Shown here in pieces: positions 50,829 through 61,553 of a stretch of DNA of 64,000 nucleotides (its first letter is position 1; each line of letters starts with the position of its first letter). The position numbers and the translations under genes are program-made. This DNA is from Cerrena zonata (Eukaryota; Basidiomycota; Agaricomycetes; Polyporales; Cerrenaceae). The notes beneath the pieces were generated by a model. That model was given only the letters and a program-made list of their open reading frames with translations. It did no database searches and had not been told where the DNA came from. Location of the stretch: the NCBI GenBank assembly GCA_038087015.1, contig JASBNA010000047.1, forward strand, positions 290,442 through 354,441. The letters are read 5' to 3'.

Positions 50829-50913
50829 ACTATAATCTAACTATAATCTATAATCTAACTATAATCTATAATCTAACTATAATCTATGATCTAACTATAA
50901 TCTAACTATAATC
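50829..50913. repeat. CTATAATCTAA tandem repeat
   Basis: Alternating 11-bp (CTATAATCTAA) and 18-bp (with an extra ATAATCT) units, about seven CTATAATCTA cores in 85 bp. It lies in the PGK1-FES1 promoter. Confidence 0.85.
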
Positions 50914-51000
50914 TTGATTTGGTGTAGGGGTTCCTCTGATCCGGTCGTGTGCGCGAAGCGATGTCGCGGAGGGTGGTAAAATGTCGTTTGCGATGTCGCG

Positions 51001-51013
51001 GAATTTTCCAGAA
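51001..51013 (+). promoter_or_regulatory. FES1: Perfect three-unit heat-shock element before FES1
   Basis: GAA-TT-TTC-CA-GAA, three perfect alternating NGAAN units, about 110 bp upstream of the FES1 ATG. Hsf1 binding would suit a co-chaperone gene. Confidence 0.65.
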
Positions 51014-51050
51014 GCGATGCTCTTCATTTATATATTCTATCTATTCGTTC

Positions 51051-51092
51051 ATCTATATTCATTGATCTATATTTATTGATCTATATTCTTTT
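51051..51092. repeat. Three 14-bp repeats in the FES1 leader region
   Basis: ATCTATATTCATTG-type units at 51051, 51065 and 51079, ending 29 bases before the FES1 ATG. Confidence 0.8.
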
Positions 51093-51121
51093 GTATCTAG
51101 TGATAATAACAACAGGTGAGT

Positions 51122-51988
51122 ATGGAAAAACTCTTGCAGTGGTCTATAGCCCAACAAACCGGGGACAAGGAATCGGCAGAAAAGATCGGACAACCCGATC
51201 CAAAGTTATTGGAACAACTCTTTGGCGGAGGAGGCCCAGATGAACCAGCCCTCATGAAACAATCAATAATGGTGGTGGAAAACCCAGAAGCTACTTTGGA
51301 AAATAAACAAATTGCCTTTGACAACTTCGAAATGCTCATTGAAAACTTGGATAACGCAAATAATATCGAAAATTTGAAATTATGGACTTCAATAATTAAT
51401 CAATTATCCCCAGAAGTTGACGATTCTCTTAAAATATACGCTGCATCCATCATCGGAACCGCAGTCCAAAATAACCCTAATTCTCAAGAAGATTTCTTGA
51501 AGTATTGTCCTCAAGGTTTAAGTAAATTAATCGAATTATCCAATAGCGATAATCTTGATTTACAACATAAATGTTTATTTGCCATTGCTTCGTTCATTCG
51601 TAATTATGAACCAGGTTATTCTCAATTTGATTCCTTGAATGGTTGGTTGCTCATTTCCTCTAAATTATCCGATTTATCAAACCATAAAACAAATTTAAGA
51701 GTGTTATCAATCTTATCCTCTATTCTTTCAACTGGTCTTAATGATGAAAAAATTAACCAAATCTCTAATATCAAATTGATCCACCATCTTGTGTCAAACT
51801 TACACCATGAAGGCCACATTGGTTGCATCGATAAAACTCTCAATATAATCTCTCAATTGGCCTCGCTCAATTACAAATTTAGCAAAAATGAAATTAACGA
51901 TTTGGCTACCGGGTTGGATAACGTTGAAGTATTGAAAAATGAAATCTCAGAAGATGATTATAATCTTGCAAAGCAAGTAGTTCATTGA
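51122..51988 (+). CDS. FES1: Hsp70 nucleotide-exchange factor Fes1
   Basis: 288 residues starting MEKLLQWSIAQQTGDKESAE, as in yeast Fes1. The open frame extends two codons upstream only to a GTG. Armadillo-type helical repeats follow (NFEMLIENLDNANNIENLKLW is nearly invariant). Fes1 is the HspBP1-type exchange factor that releases ADP and misfolded clients from cytosolic Ssa Hsp70, feeding degradation and tuning Hsf1. GQPDPKLLEQLFGGGGPDEP is the flexible N-terminal substrate-mimicking release domain. A heat-shock element sits upstream. Confidence 0.97.
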   Translation: MEKLLQWSIAQQTGDKESAEKIGQPDPKLLEQLFGGGGPDEPALMKQSIMVVENPEATLENKQIAFDNFEMLIENLDNANNIENLKLWTSIINQLSPEVDDSLKIYAASIIGTAVQNNPNSQEDFLKYCPQGLSKLIELSNSDNLDLQHKCLFAIASFIRNYEPGYSQFDSLNGWLLISSKLSDLSNHKTNLRVLSILSSILSTGLNDEKINQISNIKLIHHLVSNLHHEGHIGCIDKTLNIISQLASLNYKFSKNEINDLATGLDNVEVLKNEISEDDYNLAKQVVH

Positions 51989-52109
51989 AAATTTTTTCTT
52001 CGATATATTTTTGTTCTATTTACTAACGATTTTATGATTTTGTATAGTACTTTTATTACCAAAGAATATCTCAAGTTGTTATAATTAATGTTTAGTTTCT
52101 TGTCTTATA

Positions 52110-53985
52110 TTAATCATTAACTATATCATTAGCATTAGTAGCGGTAAATACTTTTCTCATTGCATTATCACTGGTGGGCGGAACTAGGTTCTTCCCATTA
52201 ATCGTACCCAATGATTCATGCGTACAATACCTCTTATAAATATCGGTTACTGATCGATATATCCCGTATACTTCTTCACTTTTAGCCTGCGTCATGAATT
52301 TAAATTGTCGTATTGATTCAATAAATGTCAGCCTAGGATCGGTCCCGGATTTAACCCGTCCTAAATTAGCAATCGACTCATTTCTTTCATATTTATCATA
52401 AAGTGCTTGACTGATTGTATAACTAAACGATACTAGCCAATCAATGGCTTCAGCATTCCCCCTTATTGGGAACACATTCACCTCATAGTTCACTTGCAAC
52501 TCATTTATCATATACTCAACTTGACTAACATTCATTTGGTTATTCTCCTTCGGGGTATACTTTGAGTTTCCTCCTTCATTCAATCGATTCATCACCGCCT
52601 TTTTATACTCTCTTTCTGCAAAATTCTTTAACTTATTCAAATACTGATCGTATCCTTCAATAATTAATATTATATGTATTTCCTTCGTAGCCCCCTCTTG
52701 TCTTAATCTATTTTCACATTTTGCTAAATCTCGTCCAAAGTTATCATTTTGTATCATGTCTATAATCTCTTCTGCCTTATAATACATCACTCCTATCGAT
52801 TCAACAATCTCTTTTGTTTCACATGGTATAAATATATCCTTATTTGAGTCATAATCCGCTTCAACTCGCCTTTTCCAACTTATAAATGGTACATTATCGT
52901 AATTATGTCTAACCTCTCCCAATCTATTCGTCAATTGTTCGTGACAATACTCCTTTTTGAATTTCTGCTCATATAATGTAAGTGGAATGTTCATTATCAT
53001 TTCCTTCAATAATTCTTCCTTCGTACGCGTAACCTTATTCACTCGGTTAAAATCTTTAGCTGAATATTTGGGGAGATTGCTAGTATCAACAGTTTTCCCG
53101 AGTGCCATAGGCTTGGATGCAGCCCTTGTTTGGCTAGCCTTCTTGGGCGTGGGTTTCGTTGGTGATGAGGACGACTCAGATATCGGGTCTGATAATTCAA
53201 TTGGGTAAACCGAACGCAAATCAAACGTTTGAGCACGCTTTATGGAACTGGGTTTGGGAACCATGTGCTGTGACGGTTGTGACGACTCAAGCGGATCCAA
53301 TTCATCATTTGCTATTGATTCTGAGATATCATCACTCAAAACATTTATCAAGTTAGCCCGATTAAAAGCTATGGGCAATTTTCTCTTTAGCAGTATTTCT
53401 GAACTTTCCAGAACCGTATCCTTACCTAAAGATCCTTTCGACAGTTTATCTCTTGCGCTCAATAATGGCCTTGGAACTACCGGCTCACCGGTCGACTTAG
53501 TCATTTGCCTCTTGGGTGACTGAACAGAATTTCTCGGGTCTTCTTCGGACTCACTACTAAAAACAAGCCTTTCTAACACATTTCTTTTCTCTTTCGATCT
53601 GATCAGAGGCTGGTCTACTCGTAACACTTCAGCCTCTTCCATTGTACTTTCCTGATTCACAAATAGTGATGTAGGTGACAGCCTAAGGTGTTGTTCCTGG
53701 GACTTGGGCACGCGTGTACTATCAACCAACTCTATATTTGAAGAATCAAAACTTAGTGCAATGGGCAGATGATTTCCTGGATCATAACTGTCCTCAGTCT
53801 TACTAAAACCACCTCGTTTTCCGCCATCTTCACTGAGTCTAAAGTATTCTAGTTAGTAAGTCTATGCTTTATTCTGGGGTAGTCTTTCCATTAACATTAA
53901 CATACATCTCTATTAAGCTTTGATCTTTTGCTATCAGGGTTTCTTCATCTGAAATGTTTATGATCTCAACACTTTGATTCGCCAT
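52110..53985 (-). CDS. MMS4: Structure-specific endonuclease subunit Eme1/Mms4, one intron
   Basis: Exons 53906-53985 and 52110-53838, with a 67-nt intron (GTATGT donor, TACTAAC branch point, TTTAG acceptor). The product is 602 residues starting MANQSVEIINISDEE, whose hydrophobic-then-acidic stretch looks like a SUMO-interaction motif. A disordered, Ser/Pro-rich half with many S/T-P sites precedes an ERCC4-like domain (ETKEIVESIGVMYYKAEEII, EIHIILIIEGYDQYL, VNYEVNVFPI, AIDWLVSFSYTISQALYDKY). The ERKxxxD nuclease motif of the catalytic partner is absent, as expected for the Eme1/Mms4 subunit. With Mus81 it cleaves recombination intermediates and stalled forks. Converges with FES1. Confidence 0.85.
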
Positions 53986-54293
53986 TCTATCTATCCATCA
54001 CTGGCTGTTCTTTTGATTCGCCTAATGATTCTGGTATTGATACTAAGTAGGTGAGAAGCTTTGAAAAATAAACAAAGGGAAAAAAAAAACGGTAGTAGGA
54101 AAAGATCAAAAAAACTGAGACTTGAGTGAACAACAAAGTGAAAATTCATTAACTTCTCCAAGAACCTAATCCTTTTTGTTGGTTAAGTGCGTCAAGATAG
54201 GCTTAATCTTTTCGGCAATTGAAGATTGCATTATAAGATAAACAAATTTAAGTTGGTTTGAACCTGTGTTTCCATTACGTCAGATAGTTTAAA
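53986..54293. other. Divergent promoter between MMS4 and SEC8
   Basis: 308 bp, AT-rich, no gene or clear motif. A-run at about 54081-54090. Confidence 0.45.
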
Positions 54294-57200
54294 ATGGCTC
54301 GTAGAAGGTCCACAAGTATAAATTACGAAACCCATAAGTCACCGAATGATCATAGGAGACAGAAGGAGTCGATCACTGAATTGAAGCATGTGTACACTAG
54401 TATCAAGTACGACTGGCCTCAGGTTTTAGATGGAAATACCAGTCCGATAGAAATGGCTATTTCACTTCTTGATGATACTTCGGTTGGGTTGGCACACAGA
54501 AAGCATGAGTTTGAAAGATTATCTGAAGAGACAAGAGAAGCATTGAGAAACGTTGTGAATGAAAATCATGAAATATTTAATAATAGTATCGGATCATATC
54601 ATGTATTGTTAAGTACATTGGATGATTCGAAAAATGATTCTGCACAAATTAAAGAGATGTTAGAATCATCAACAAGAGATATCCAAGATAGATCGGATGT
54701 ATTGAATGACTTGGATCAAACTTCAATGAGATATGCTGAAATGATTGAAATATTGGATGCTATGGAAGAATTGAACTCAATTCCCCAAAAAATTGAACAA
54801 CTTATAGTTGATAAAAAAATTCATCAAATTTATGATGTGATTTCTAATGGATATCAATTAGCAGCAAAATATAATTTGTGGTCTATTTCTGCAATGCAAT
54901 CTAATAAAAATTTCTTAGATCTGCAATCGAATAACTTATATGATATGATTGTGGAAGAATTGCAAAATGAGATTTATTTGAAAAACACTACACTAGTTGA
55001 TAGTACCGATGGTTCGAATCCTGATCGTCACTTCTTCTCATGGCAGAGTTTGGTCCAATCAACTAATCCACAGCTTTCTTCTTTTAGAACATTAGTTACT
55101 CTGTCTAATAATCTTGAACAGTACATTTACAATTCGGCAAATTTAGATATTTTTGAAGTATCCGATGCTTTCAGTGAAACAGCTATTAATTTCGTTCAAT
55201 TCCAATTACCTAAAATTCATAATCATTATTCTAACACCGATAATGAAATTGATTACTCTATCTTGCTTGAAGCAAACCTGAATTCCAATTCTGAATCATT
55301 TCATTATATTTATAGGTTATTGAGTACAGCTCATAAATTGAATAGACTTCAGTCAGTTTTGGCAGTATTGCTAGGTACTCATCAACAAGAATTGCATGGT
55401 TTAATCAATAGAACTACCGAAGAATGCAAATCAAAAAATATTGCTCAATTAAATAAGTTGTCTAAAATTCAAAATTTTGAATATTCAATAACAACAGATA
55501 TTATAGGTGGTAATACTTTTAACGATGCTTCGGTTTCGATCTTGAGTAACTTATTCGGATCAATCTTCATAAAATGTTTAATTGTTCTCCAAAAACATAA
55601 AATTGTTAGTAATATAGTTGATAAAATAGAATCATCACAAAGCTTACCTGGAGTAAGCGGAGCAAGAACATCTTATATGAGAGAAACTGGTGTATACTCT
55701 TTCAAAAGTATATGGGACATCGTAAGAAAAGAATTACAATCATTGATGATCAATTATATTTACGATAATCATGCTCCCGTATTCAATACTGTTGAATCGT
55801 TATCTAGTCAACATAATGACCTACATGAGATTTTAGCTAAAAAACAGGTTTTCAAATTTGAAGATGTATCGAGTCATTCAGTTAAAGCAACTGAGGATAT
55901 GACAAATGTTTTAAGTAATATGTTTCCTGGGTTTTCTATATCAGACTCTAAGAATAAGGAGGGATTATCTGTTCTTGAGCTTGATACACCCTATATCAAA
56001 AATGAAACCTTTAATGCATTGGTAGAAGTACTTGTTCCTAAAAATATATTCAATATGAGAATTATTCTTGAATTTTTCTTAATATTCACCGCAGGTTCAC
56101 AAAGATTGTTCTTGAATTTTGCTGATGAACCTCAGGAAGGTCAAGAATTTGATCAAAGTTCACTCTTTTTCTTCAGATCATTTATGAGAGAGTCCTTCTT
56201 GAGTAAGATTGATCAAACTTTAGATCAGTCCTTTAAGGAATTCGTAGAAGATGAAGATGCTGCAGGTGATGGTTCCGTAGTGGTTCACACAAGACACACT
56301 CCTAGGGCAGGAGCATTATATGGTGGTGGTTTAAAATGTGAATTAATTCCACTTGATTCAGCTATTCAAGGTTCTAATAATATTATTAACATTAATTCGA
56401 GCAACCACTCTGCTGCAAAAATTTACCGCAATGCTTTAGATTTCAAAAGGGTTTTCGTTAATGCCTGTTCCACGTTAAATACTTCATTAACATATAGAGA
56501 AGATATAAGTTCGACAGTGTTAAAATTTCTTAAAAAGTTTTCCAATGCTTACAACAATTTTTACAAAGAATTATTATCTCAAGAAGAATTAACTGTTTAT
56601 GAACAGCCAACATCCACTAATGGTACTGGAAGCAGCTCTAAACCTCTTCTGATACTTCAGAAATGGTTAGGTAATACAGCACTTACTGAAATGTCATCAT
56701 TGATTTTACAACAAAGATCAAATCCTGATGACCTCGATGCTTTGATAAATAAGGAAGTTGAGATAATGCTATTTAATACTGAAAGTAAAACATCAATTTT
56801 CAATCTTTCTAAAGATGATTTCCTCGATGATGATTCATTCAATCAAGTCTGCTACCTTTTTTTGACTACCTCCTGGATTTTGAAATGGCTTCCATCCATG
56901 AGAAAAGAGTCCAATTATGCTATCTATAATGACAATACTGATACCGTTAGACTTTCAACTATTGATAAATTGAAGCATGACTGGTCTTTTTTGGAAAATG
57001 GTAGATCAAATTATACAGCTCTGGACGAAACGCAACACGTTTATTTGGCGTTGAATTCAGATAAGATAAATGAATTTCAGGATATAATTGAGAACTTTAT
57101 GATGATCAGAGATAAAACATTGTTAGCATTGAGGTATGATCTTAGAGTCAAGGCAGTATATTTCCTTGGTAAGTCTTTCAAAGAAACTGATTGGCTCCCA

Positions 57201-57683
57201 ACAACTGAACCTGGTGACTCTGATCAATGTATTGGTCAATATAATAAGGAGGTGTTCTCTGTTGATAATAGATTGAATAATGTATTGGATGATTTAGAAA
57301 GAGAAGGTGTTTTCGTTGGATTGGCTAATTTTATTAATAAATTATTGATTCAAGGCTCTGAAATTGTTAAAAAGATTAATAACAATGGTATTAAGAGAAT
57401 TGTGCTAAACATTTTCACTTTGCAACAAATGCTCAAGAGTATATTGAATACCCCGGAAAGGATCAACTTTACTAAAGCCTCAAGATATTTTGAATTGTTC
57501 ACCCTTAAAGAACAAATTTTCATTGGAGAATTGAAGAAAAATGAATTACAATTTAGCAGGGGAGAATTTTTGAATCTTGCAAGATTGATTTATAGTGAAA
57601 AATTAGCCGATGGAAATGGAAGTGCCTTCAATAAGTCTAAGCATAAGGATTTGGTTGAGAAGATCAACAGTACTTTCAATTAA
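54294..57683 (+). CDS. SEC8: Exocyst complex subunit Sec8
   Basis: 1129 residues. The N-terminal region (SITELKHVYTSIKYDWPQVLDGNTSPIEMAISLLDDTS) and the following coiled-coil stretch (HRKHEFERLSEETREALRNVVNENHEIFNNSIGSYH) match the conserved Sec8 N-terminus. The rest is the helical-rod CATCHR architecture. It also has a Sec8-type ILDAMEELNSIPQKIEQLIVDKKIHQIYD block. As part of the octameric exocyst it tethers secretory vesicles at sites of polarised growth. A stretch near 655-680 (DEDAAGDGSVVVHTRHTPRAGALYGGG) is a likely disordered loop. S. cerevisiae Sec8 is similar in size (about 1065). Confidence 0.95.
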   Translation: MARRRSTSINYETHKSPNDHRRQKESITELKHVYTSIKYDWPQVLDGNTSPIEMAISLLDDTSVGLAHRKHEFERLSEETREALRNVVNENHEIFNNSIGSYHVLLSTLDDSKNDSAQIKEMLESSTRDIQDRSDVLNDLDQTSMRYAEMIEILDAMEELNSIPQKIEQLIVDKKIHQIYDVISNGYQLAAKYNLWSISAMQSNKNFLDLQSNNLYDMIVEELQNEIYLKNTTLVDSTDGSNPDRHFFSWQSLVQSTNPQLSSFRTLVTLSNNLEQYIYNSANLDIFEVSDAFSETAINFVQFQLPKIHNHYSNTDNEIDYSILLEANLNSNSESFHYIYRLLSTAHKLNRLQSVLAVLLGTHQQELHGLINRTTEECKSKNIAQLNKLSKIQNFEYSITTDIIGGNTFNDASVSILSNLFGSIFIKCLIVLQKHKIVSNIVDKIESSQSLPGVSGARTSYMRETGVYSFKSIWDIVRKELQSLMINYIYDNHAPVFNTVESLSSQHNDLHEILAKKQVFKFEDVSSHSVKATEDMTNVLSNMFPGFSISDSKNKEGLSVLELDTPYIKNETFNALVEVLVPKNIFNMRIILEFFLIFTAGSQRLFLNFADEPQEGQEFDQSSLFFFRSFMRESFLSKIDQTLDQSFKEFVEDEDAAGDGSVVVHTRHTPRAGALYGGGLKCELIPLDSAIQGSNNIININSSNHSAAKIYRNALDFKRVFVNACSTLNTSLTYREDISSTVLKFLKKFSNAYNNFYKELLSQEELTVYEQPTSTNGTGSSSKPLLILQKWLGNTALTEMSSLILQQRSNPDDLDALINKEVEIMLFNTESKTSIFNLSKDDFLDDDSFNQVCYLFLTTSWILKWLPSMRKESNYAIYNDNTDTVRLSTIDKLKHDWSFLENGRSNYTALDETQHVYLALNSDKINEFQDIIENFMMIRDKTLLALRYDLRVKAVYFLGKSFKETDWLPTTEPGDSDQCIGQYNKEVFSVDNRLNNVLDDLEREGVFVGLANFINKLLIQGSEIVKKINNNGIKRIVLNIFTLQQMLKSILNTPERINFTKASRYFELFTLKEQIFIGELKKNELQFSRGEFLNLARLIYSEKLADGNGSAFNKSKHKDLVEKINSTFN

Positions 57684-57829
57684 TTAGAATGTAATCTATG
57701 TAATATATATCAATCATTCCATCTGAAAGGAAAAAACTACACGAAAATTTTAAAAATTTCACGATATCATATTAAAAATTAGTATAAAAAAGGTCGTAAT
57801 CCATTATGAACAAGTAAATTTTTTGGCTT

Positions 57830-58582
57830 CTAGGAGCAATGGAATGCACCATTAGCCCCAACTGGCTTCAAAGCATATGTATCTGATAATCGTTCAAAGA
57901 AGAATCTCCCGAGACCTAAACCAATAACGACTGCAAAAAAATATGTTAACGTGTAAGTCATACAAGCCAACATAAGAGCAAATCCAAATAAGTCAGGTAA
58001 AATACAAAGAGTTAACCTAATAGCATCTCTGATCAAAGATGAAGCTAAGGGAACTTTAGTAGGATATCCATTGGCATGAGGACCTTCTCCACTGACGTTT
58101 TCATTACGTTCAAGATTCGACACGCTTTTCTGAAGACTGTTATTATTAGACTCTATTTCGGTTTCTCCGCCACAACACGAGTTGGGAGCTTTATTAGCAG
58201 ATCCCATCAATTCATTCGAGGCGCCTGTAGATTCGCCAGGATGACAGTCAAGGTAGGAAGGGTTCTTCCAAACCCTTTGTTCCAAATAATTTCTAGCAAA
58301 TTCAATACCTCTTACCAAAAATGCAACAAAGAATAGTAATACAAAAATCCCAAAAGCTTCTCCAGCATTTTTGGCATGTAATCCTTTGAAAAGAACTGGA
58401 TAATCTTTATAGTTGGTGGTGAAATACATATGCATACTCATCCCACTGTGGTCCATGTCCATCATCAGACTTGAGGACAGAGACATTGAGCCCATTGTGG
58501 AATGGGACATTGAGTCCATTGTAGAGGATGCCATGGCCATCGAAGAGGAGCCCATGTCCATTGAAGAAGAACCCATATCCAT
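57830..58582 (-). CDS. CTR1: High-affinity copper transporter Ctr1
   Basis: 250-residue CTR-family permease that imports Cu(I). The N-terminus has many Met in MDM / MGSM type clusters (residues 1-52), which bind copper outside the cell. Three membrane spans lie near 74-92, 188-208 and 210-229. The second contains the copper-gating MxxxM (Met204, Met208) and the third the GxxxG packing motif (Gly221, Gly225). A cytosolic loop between spans 1 and 2 has a Cys pair (136-137), and a lone Cys lies at 249. Two Mac1-type elements precede the gene. Confidence 0.97.
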   Translation of the reverse strand: MDMGSSSMDMGSSSMAMASSTMDSMSHSTMGSMSLSSSLMMDMDHSGMSMHMYFTTNYKDYPVLFKGLHAKNAGEAFGIFVLLFFVAFLVRGIEFARNYLEQRVWKNPSYLDCHPGESTGASNELMGSANKAPNSCCGGETEIESNNNSLQKSVSNLERNENVSGEGPHANGYPTKVPLASSLIRDAIRLTLCILPDLFGFALMLACMTYTLTYFFAVVIGLGLGRFFFERLSDTYALKPVGANGAFHCS

Positions 58583-58759
58583 ATTGTCTGATCTTATTCT
58601 ATTAAGCTTATTTTAACCCGAGCGATGCTTTGTTAAACCCGATGGCTGAAGTGAAAAATAATAGGCCTTGCTTTAATGTTAGAACTAAGGAAAACACTCA
58701 GATTAAATATAAATTTGAAAATAAAACTACTTATTGGCTTATCTTTTAAATCTACTACA

Positions 58760-58767
58760 TGAGCAAA
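58760..58767 (-). promoter_or_regulatory. CTR1: Mac1-type copper-responsive element
   Basis: TTTGCTCA on the minus strand, 178 bp upstream of the CTR1 start. TTTGCTCA is the known Mac1 binding site that activates copper-uptake genes when copper is low. Confidence 0.75.
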
Positions 58768-58831
58768 TATTGACCTTTTAAATAGTAACTCAAATCGCCT
58801 TTTAATAGTTGAGTATATAAGTATTTCGATA

Positions 58832-58839
58832 TGAGCAAA
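58832..58839 (-). promoter_or_regulatory. CTR1: Second Mac1-type copper-responsive element
   Basis: A second exact TTTGCTCA on the minus strand, 72 bp further upstream. Paired elements are typical of Mac1-controlled promoters. Confidence 0.75.
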
Positions 58840-59084
58840 TTGACATTACTTTTTTGGTAAGTGAAAGGCCTCACAAAATGAGCTACTTTTTTTCTCAATT
58901 CCGATCTCAACAGAATTCCTTCAGCTAATGATAAAACAGTTACTTTATCAGGTTACTGTCACATATATTTGACTTTTATAAAAGTTTAAAAACTTAAGCA
59001 GAGCTTACTTTAAATGACAAAAGAAAAAAAAAAAAAAAAAAAAAAATCGAAAAAAAAAAGCCAAAGGCCTATTCAAGCATGTAA

Positions 59085-60787
59085 TTATGCGAGGAGCTTT
59101 GTGAAGTCATTATTTCGTTGTATTATATGACTGGAGGGTGTGTGATTCAGCTTGGTCAACTTGTGGATTGGGGCCTTATCCTCCACGTAACGGCATCGCT
59201 TTTGTAAATCATTTGTAAGAATATGTTGATCTAACCAGGTACCAGCAACAAATCTTAATCCACAAGCAGCACAAGTTCCTGGTACTGGCAACTTGTCACC
59301 CAATGTATGTGCCGATTTACCCTTAGGATCATCGAAGTTAAAGTGTAAGTGGAGTAAATGCTTCTTATAATCATAAGGTCTATTGAAATAACCAGTTTTA
59401 TGTTTGCACATTGATTTGGGGAACACACATTGAAACCTTCCAATTTCATTATGGATTCTCATATGTCTTTTCATATCCCGACTGATATACTTGTCACACA
59501 CTACGCATACTGCACCTCGCATGGTTCGGTTCTTTTTAACTGATTTATCCTTGCCAATTGCGTTTCCTGCTAGAGCAGCACCCAGTGCTGCACCTGAACC
59601 GGAACCAATTGAGCTAACACTATTCACACTTTGGTTAGAATTGGTACGTTCAAAACCTGGTCTAATCAAACCTAAATGGGCTCCATTTGGTTTACTGTTG
59701 TTGGACATCTCCAGTGATGACTGCATAATTGGGATATAATTCGAAAACTGGTCCAGACCAGCTTGTCCCATCTGAGCAGATACTTTCGACATTGTGCTTC
59801 TATTACCACTTGAATTGGCAAAAGAACTTCTTTGAGACTTTGGATTAACATCAAAATTAAACCCACTTAAATCAGGATGATTTTCATCATTGAATCTAGT
59901 TGCTTCGAGGTTCAAGTCATTATAATCAAAATTATTAAAGCCTTTAAAATTATTTAAGTATTGTTGATTATTATCAAAGTTCCCACTATTTTGAAATTGA
60001 TTACCTTGAGTATTGTAATATCCAAGGTTTGTTTCAATTTTATCACCGGATCCAACCTTTTGATCAATATCATCAATATAATAATTATTATCGCTAAAAT
60101 CACCTTCATTAAAGCTTGCACTGCTATTACTCCCTATATTTCTCAGATTTTGAGGAGAATCTGTATTAGCACTGAAATATTCATTTTGTTGGTAATCATA
60201 ATCACTTATTTGTGGTATACCGTTAAGTGCATCATTTGTATCATTTTGAAGTAAATTACTAGCAGTTAGGTTATTAACCTCTTGTTTATTTTCATCTTCT
60301 TTCCCCTTATTTTTATTATCGAATTCAAAGTATCCAGTATTATTCGATCCTGGAGGTTTCATCAAAGGAGTAACATTATCTTGTAAAGCACTTAAACCAT
60401 GATCATTATCTTCATAATTAAATCCTAAATCTGGTTCCAAAATTTGTAAATTATTATAATTTTGTTCGAAACTAGAGTCGGAATGGGTTGAAAAATCCTG
60501 GATATGTTTTAAAATTGTGTTTTTATTTTTTATATTATCTAAAGGTAAATGGAATCCTGGTTTCTTCGATTTTTTAGCTTCTGGTTCTTTGTTTTCATGG
60601 GATTTTATTTCAATTTTCTCACCACCACTAGCGTTATTTTTAAAATTATTATCATCATTAGGCGTAGTGTTAGTGGTTGATGATTTACTGAATAAGGATG
60701 GAGTCAAAGATTTGTTAGTTGGAGTTTTCTCATTAGAAGGTTGTTTTGAAGGAGGCTGAACTTGAATTGGAATAGGAGCCATATTAC

Positions 60788-60864
<77 letters not shown>

Positions 60865-61521
60865 TCATTATTGTTGAATCCAAATTCATAGTCATTATTG
60901 AATCCAAAAAATTGGCCATAATCTGGGGGGTAGTTATTTTTCTCATCTTGATTATTAGAATTGATGTGAGGTTCAATTGGTTCATTTGTCTCTCTGCTAG
61001 GAGGTGATTTTGAATTTGAAGTGCTATTTTGATAGTTCGGTAAACCCAAGTTTGGCGGATCATTGTTATCATTTGAGTGACTGTAGGAACGATAAAGATG
61101 TGATTTTGATAAAGGAGCGGAATTTTGACGTATTGGTCTTGGAGGAGAAACCATATGTAGGTGCTTATTTAAAGGTTTATTCTTAGGATTATTCATAATA
61201 CTTGTACTCAACTTACGTTTACTAGAATGATGAGTGGAATCATTAGGATTATTACTTTGATATGATTGATCTTGGGGTTGTGAATGGGGTAATTGGTTAT
61301 TGTTAGCAATAGAATCAAGGAAACCAAACTCAGTTGAAGGGGCAGAACTAGAGTAATTAAAGTAGTCGGCACCATTAGAGCTAGTTGCTGGTACTGATAT
61401 AGGACCGTAAGCATATTCATCAGGGATGCCAAAGGGGTATTGATTAAGCTGGTAATTTTGTGGTTGCTGTTGTTGTGGAGGTGGTTGCTGTTGTTGTTGT
61501 TGTTGTTGATGATGTTGTTGA

Positions 61522-61553
<32 letters not shown>

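Larger units (their letters stand above)
50343..51121. other. Divergent promoter region between PGK1 and FES1
   Basis: 779 bp without a gene but unusually rich in short repeats: decamers (50351-50390), ACCATTG repeats (about 50608-50645), CTATAATCTAA repeats (50829-50913), a 13-bp direct repeat GCGATGTCGCGGA (50958-50970, 50990-51002), and 14-mers (51051-51092). It also has a Gal4-type site and a heat-shock element, listed separately. Confidence 0.6.
58583..59084. other. CTR1 promoter and 3' end of the zinc-finger gene
   Basis: 502 bp with no gene. It holds two TGAGCAAA elements (listed separately) and an A-rich tract at about 59023-59059 that marks the terminator region of the minus-strand gene ending at 59085. 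Confidence 0.6.

Noticed and set aside
55010..55025. tRNA B-box-like GGTTCGAATCC
   Set aside because: It lies within the SEC8 coding sequence with no cloverleaf around it. I found no tRNA gene in the window.
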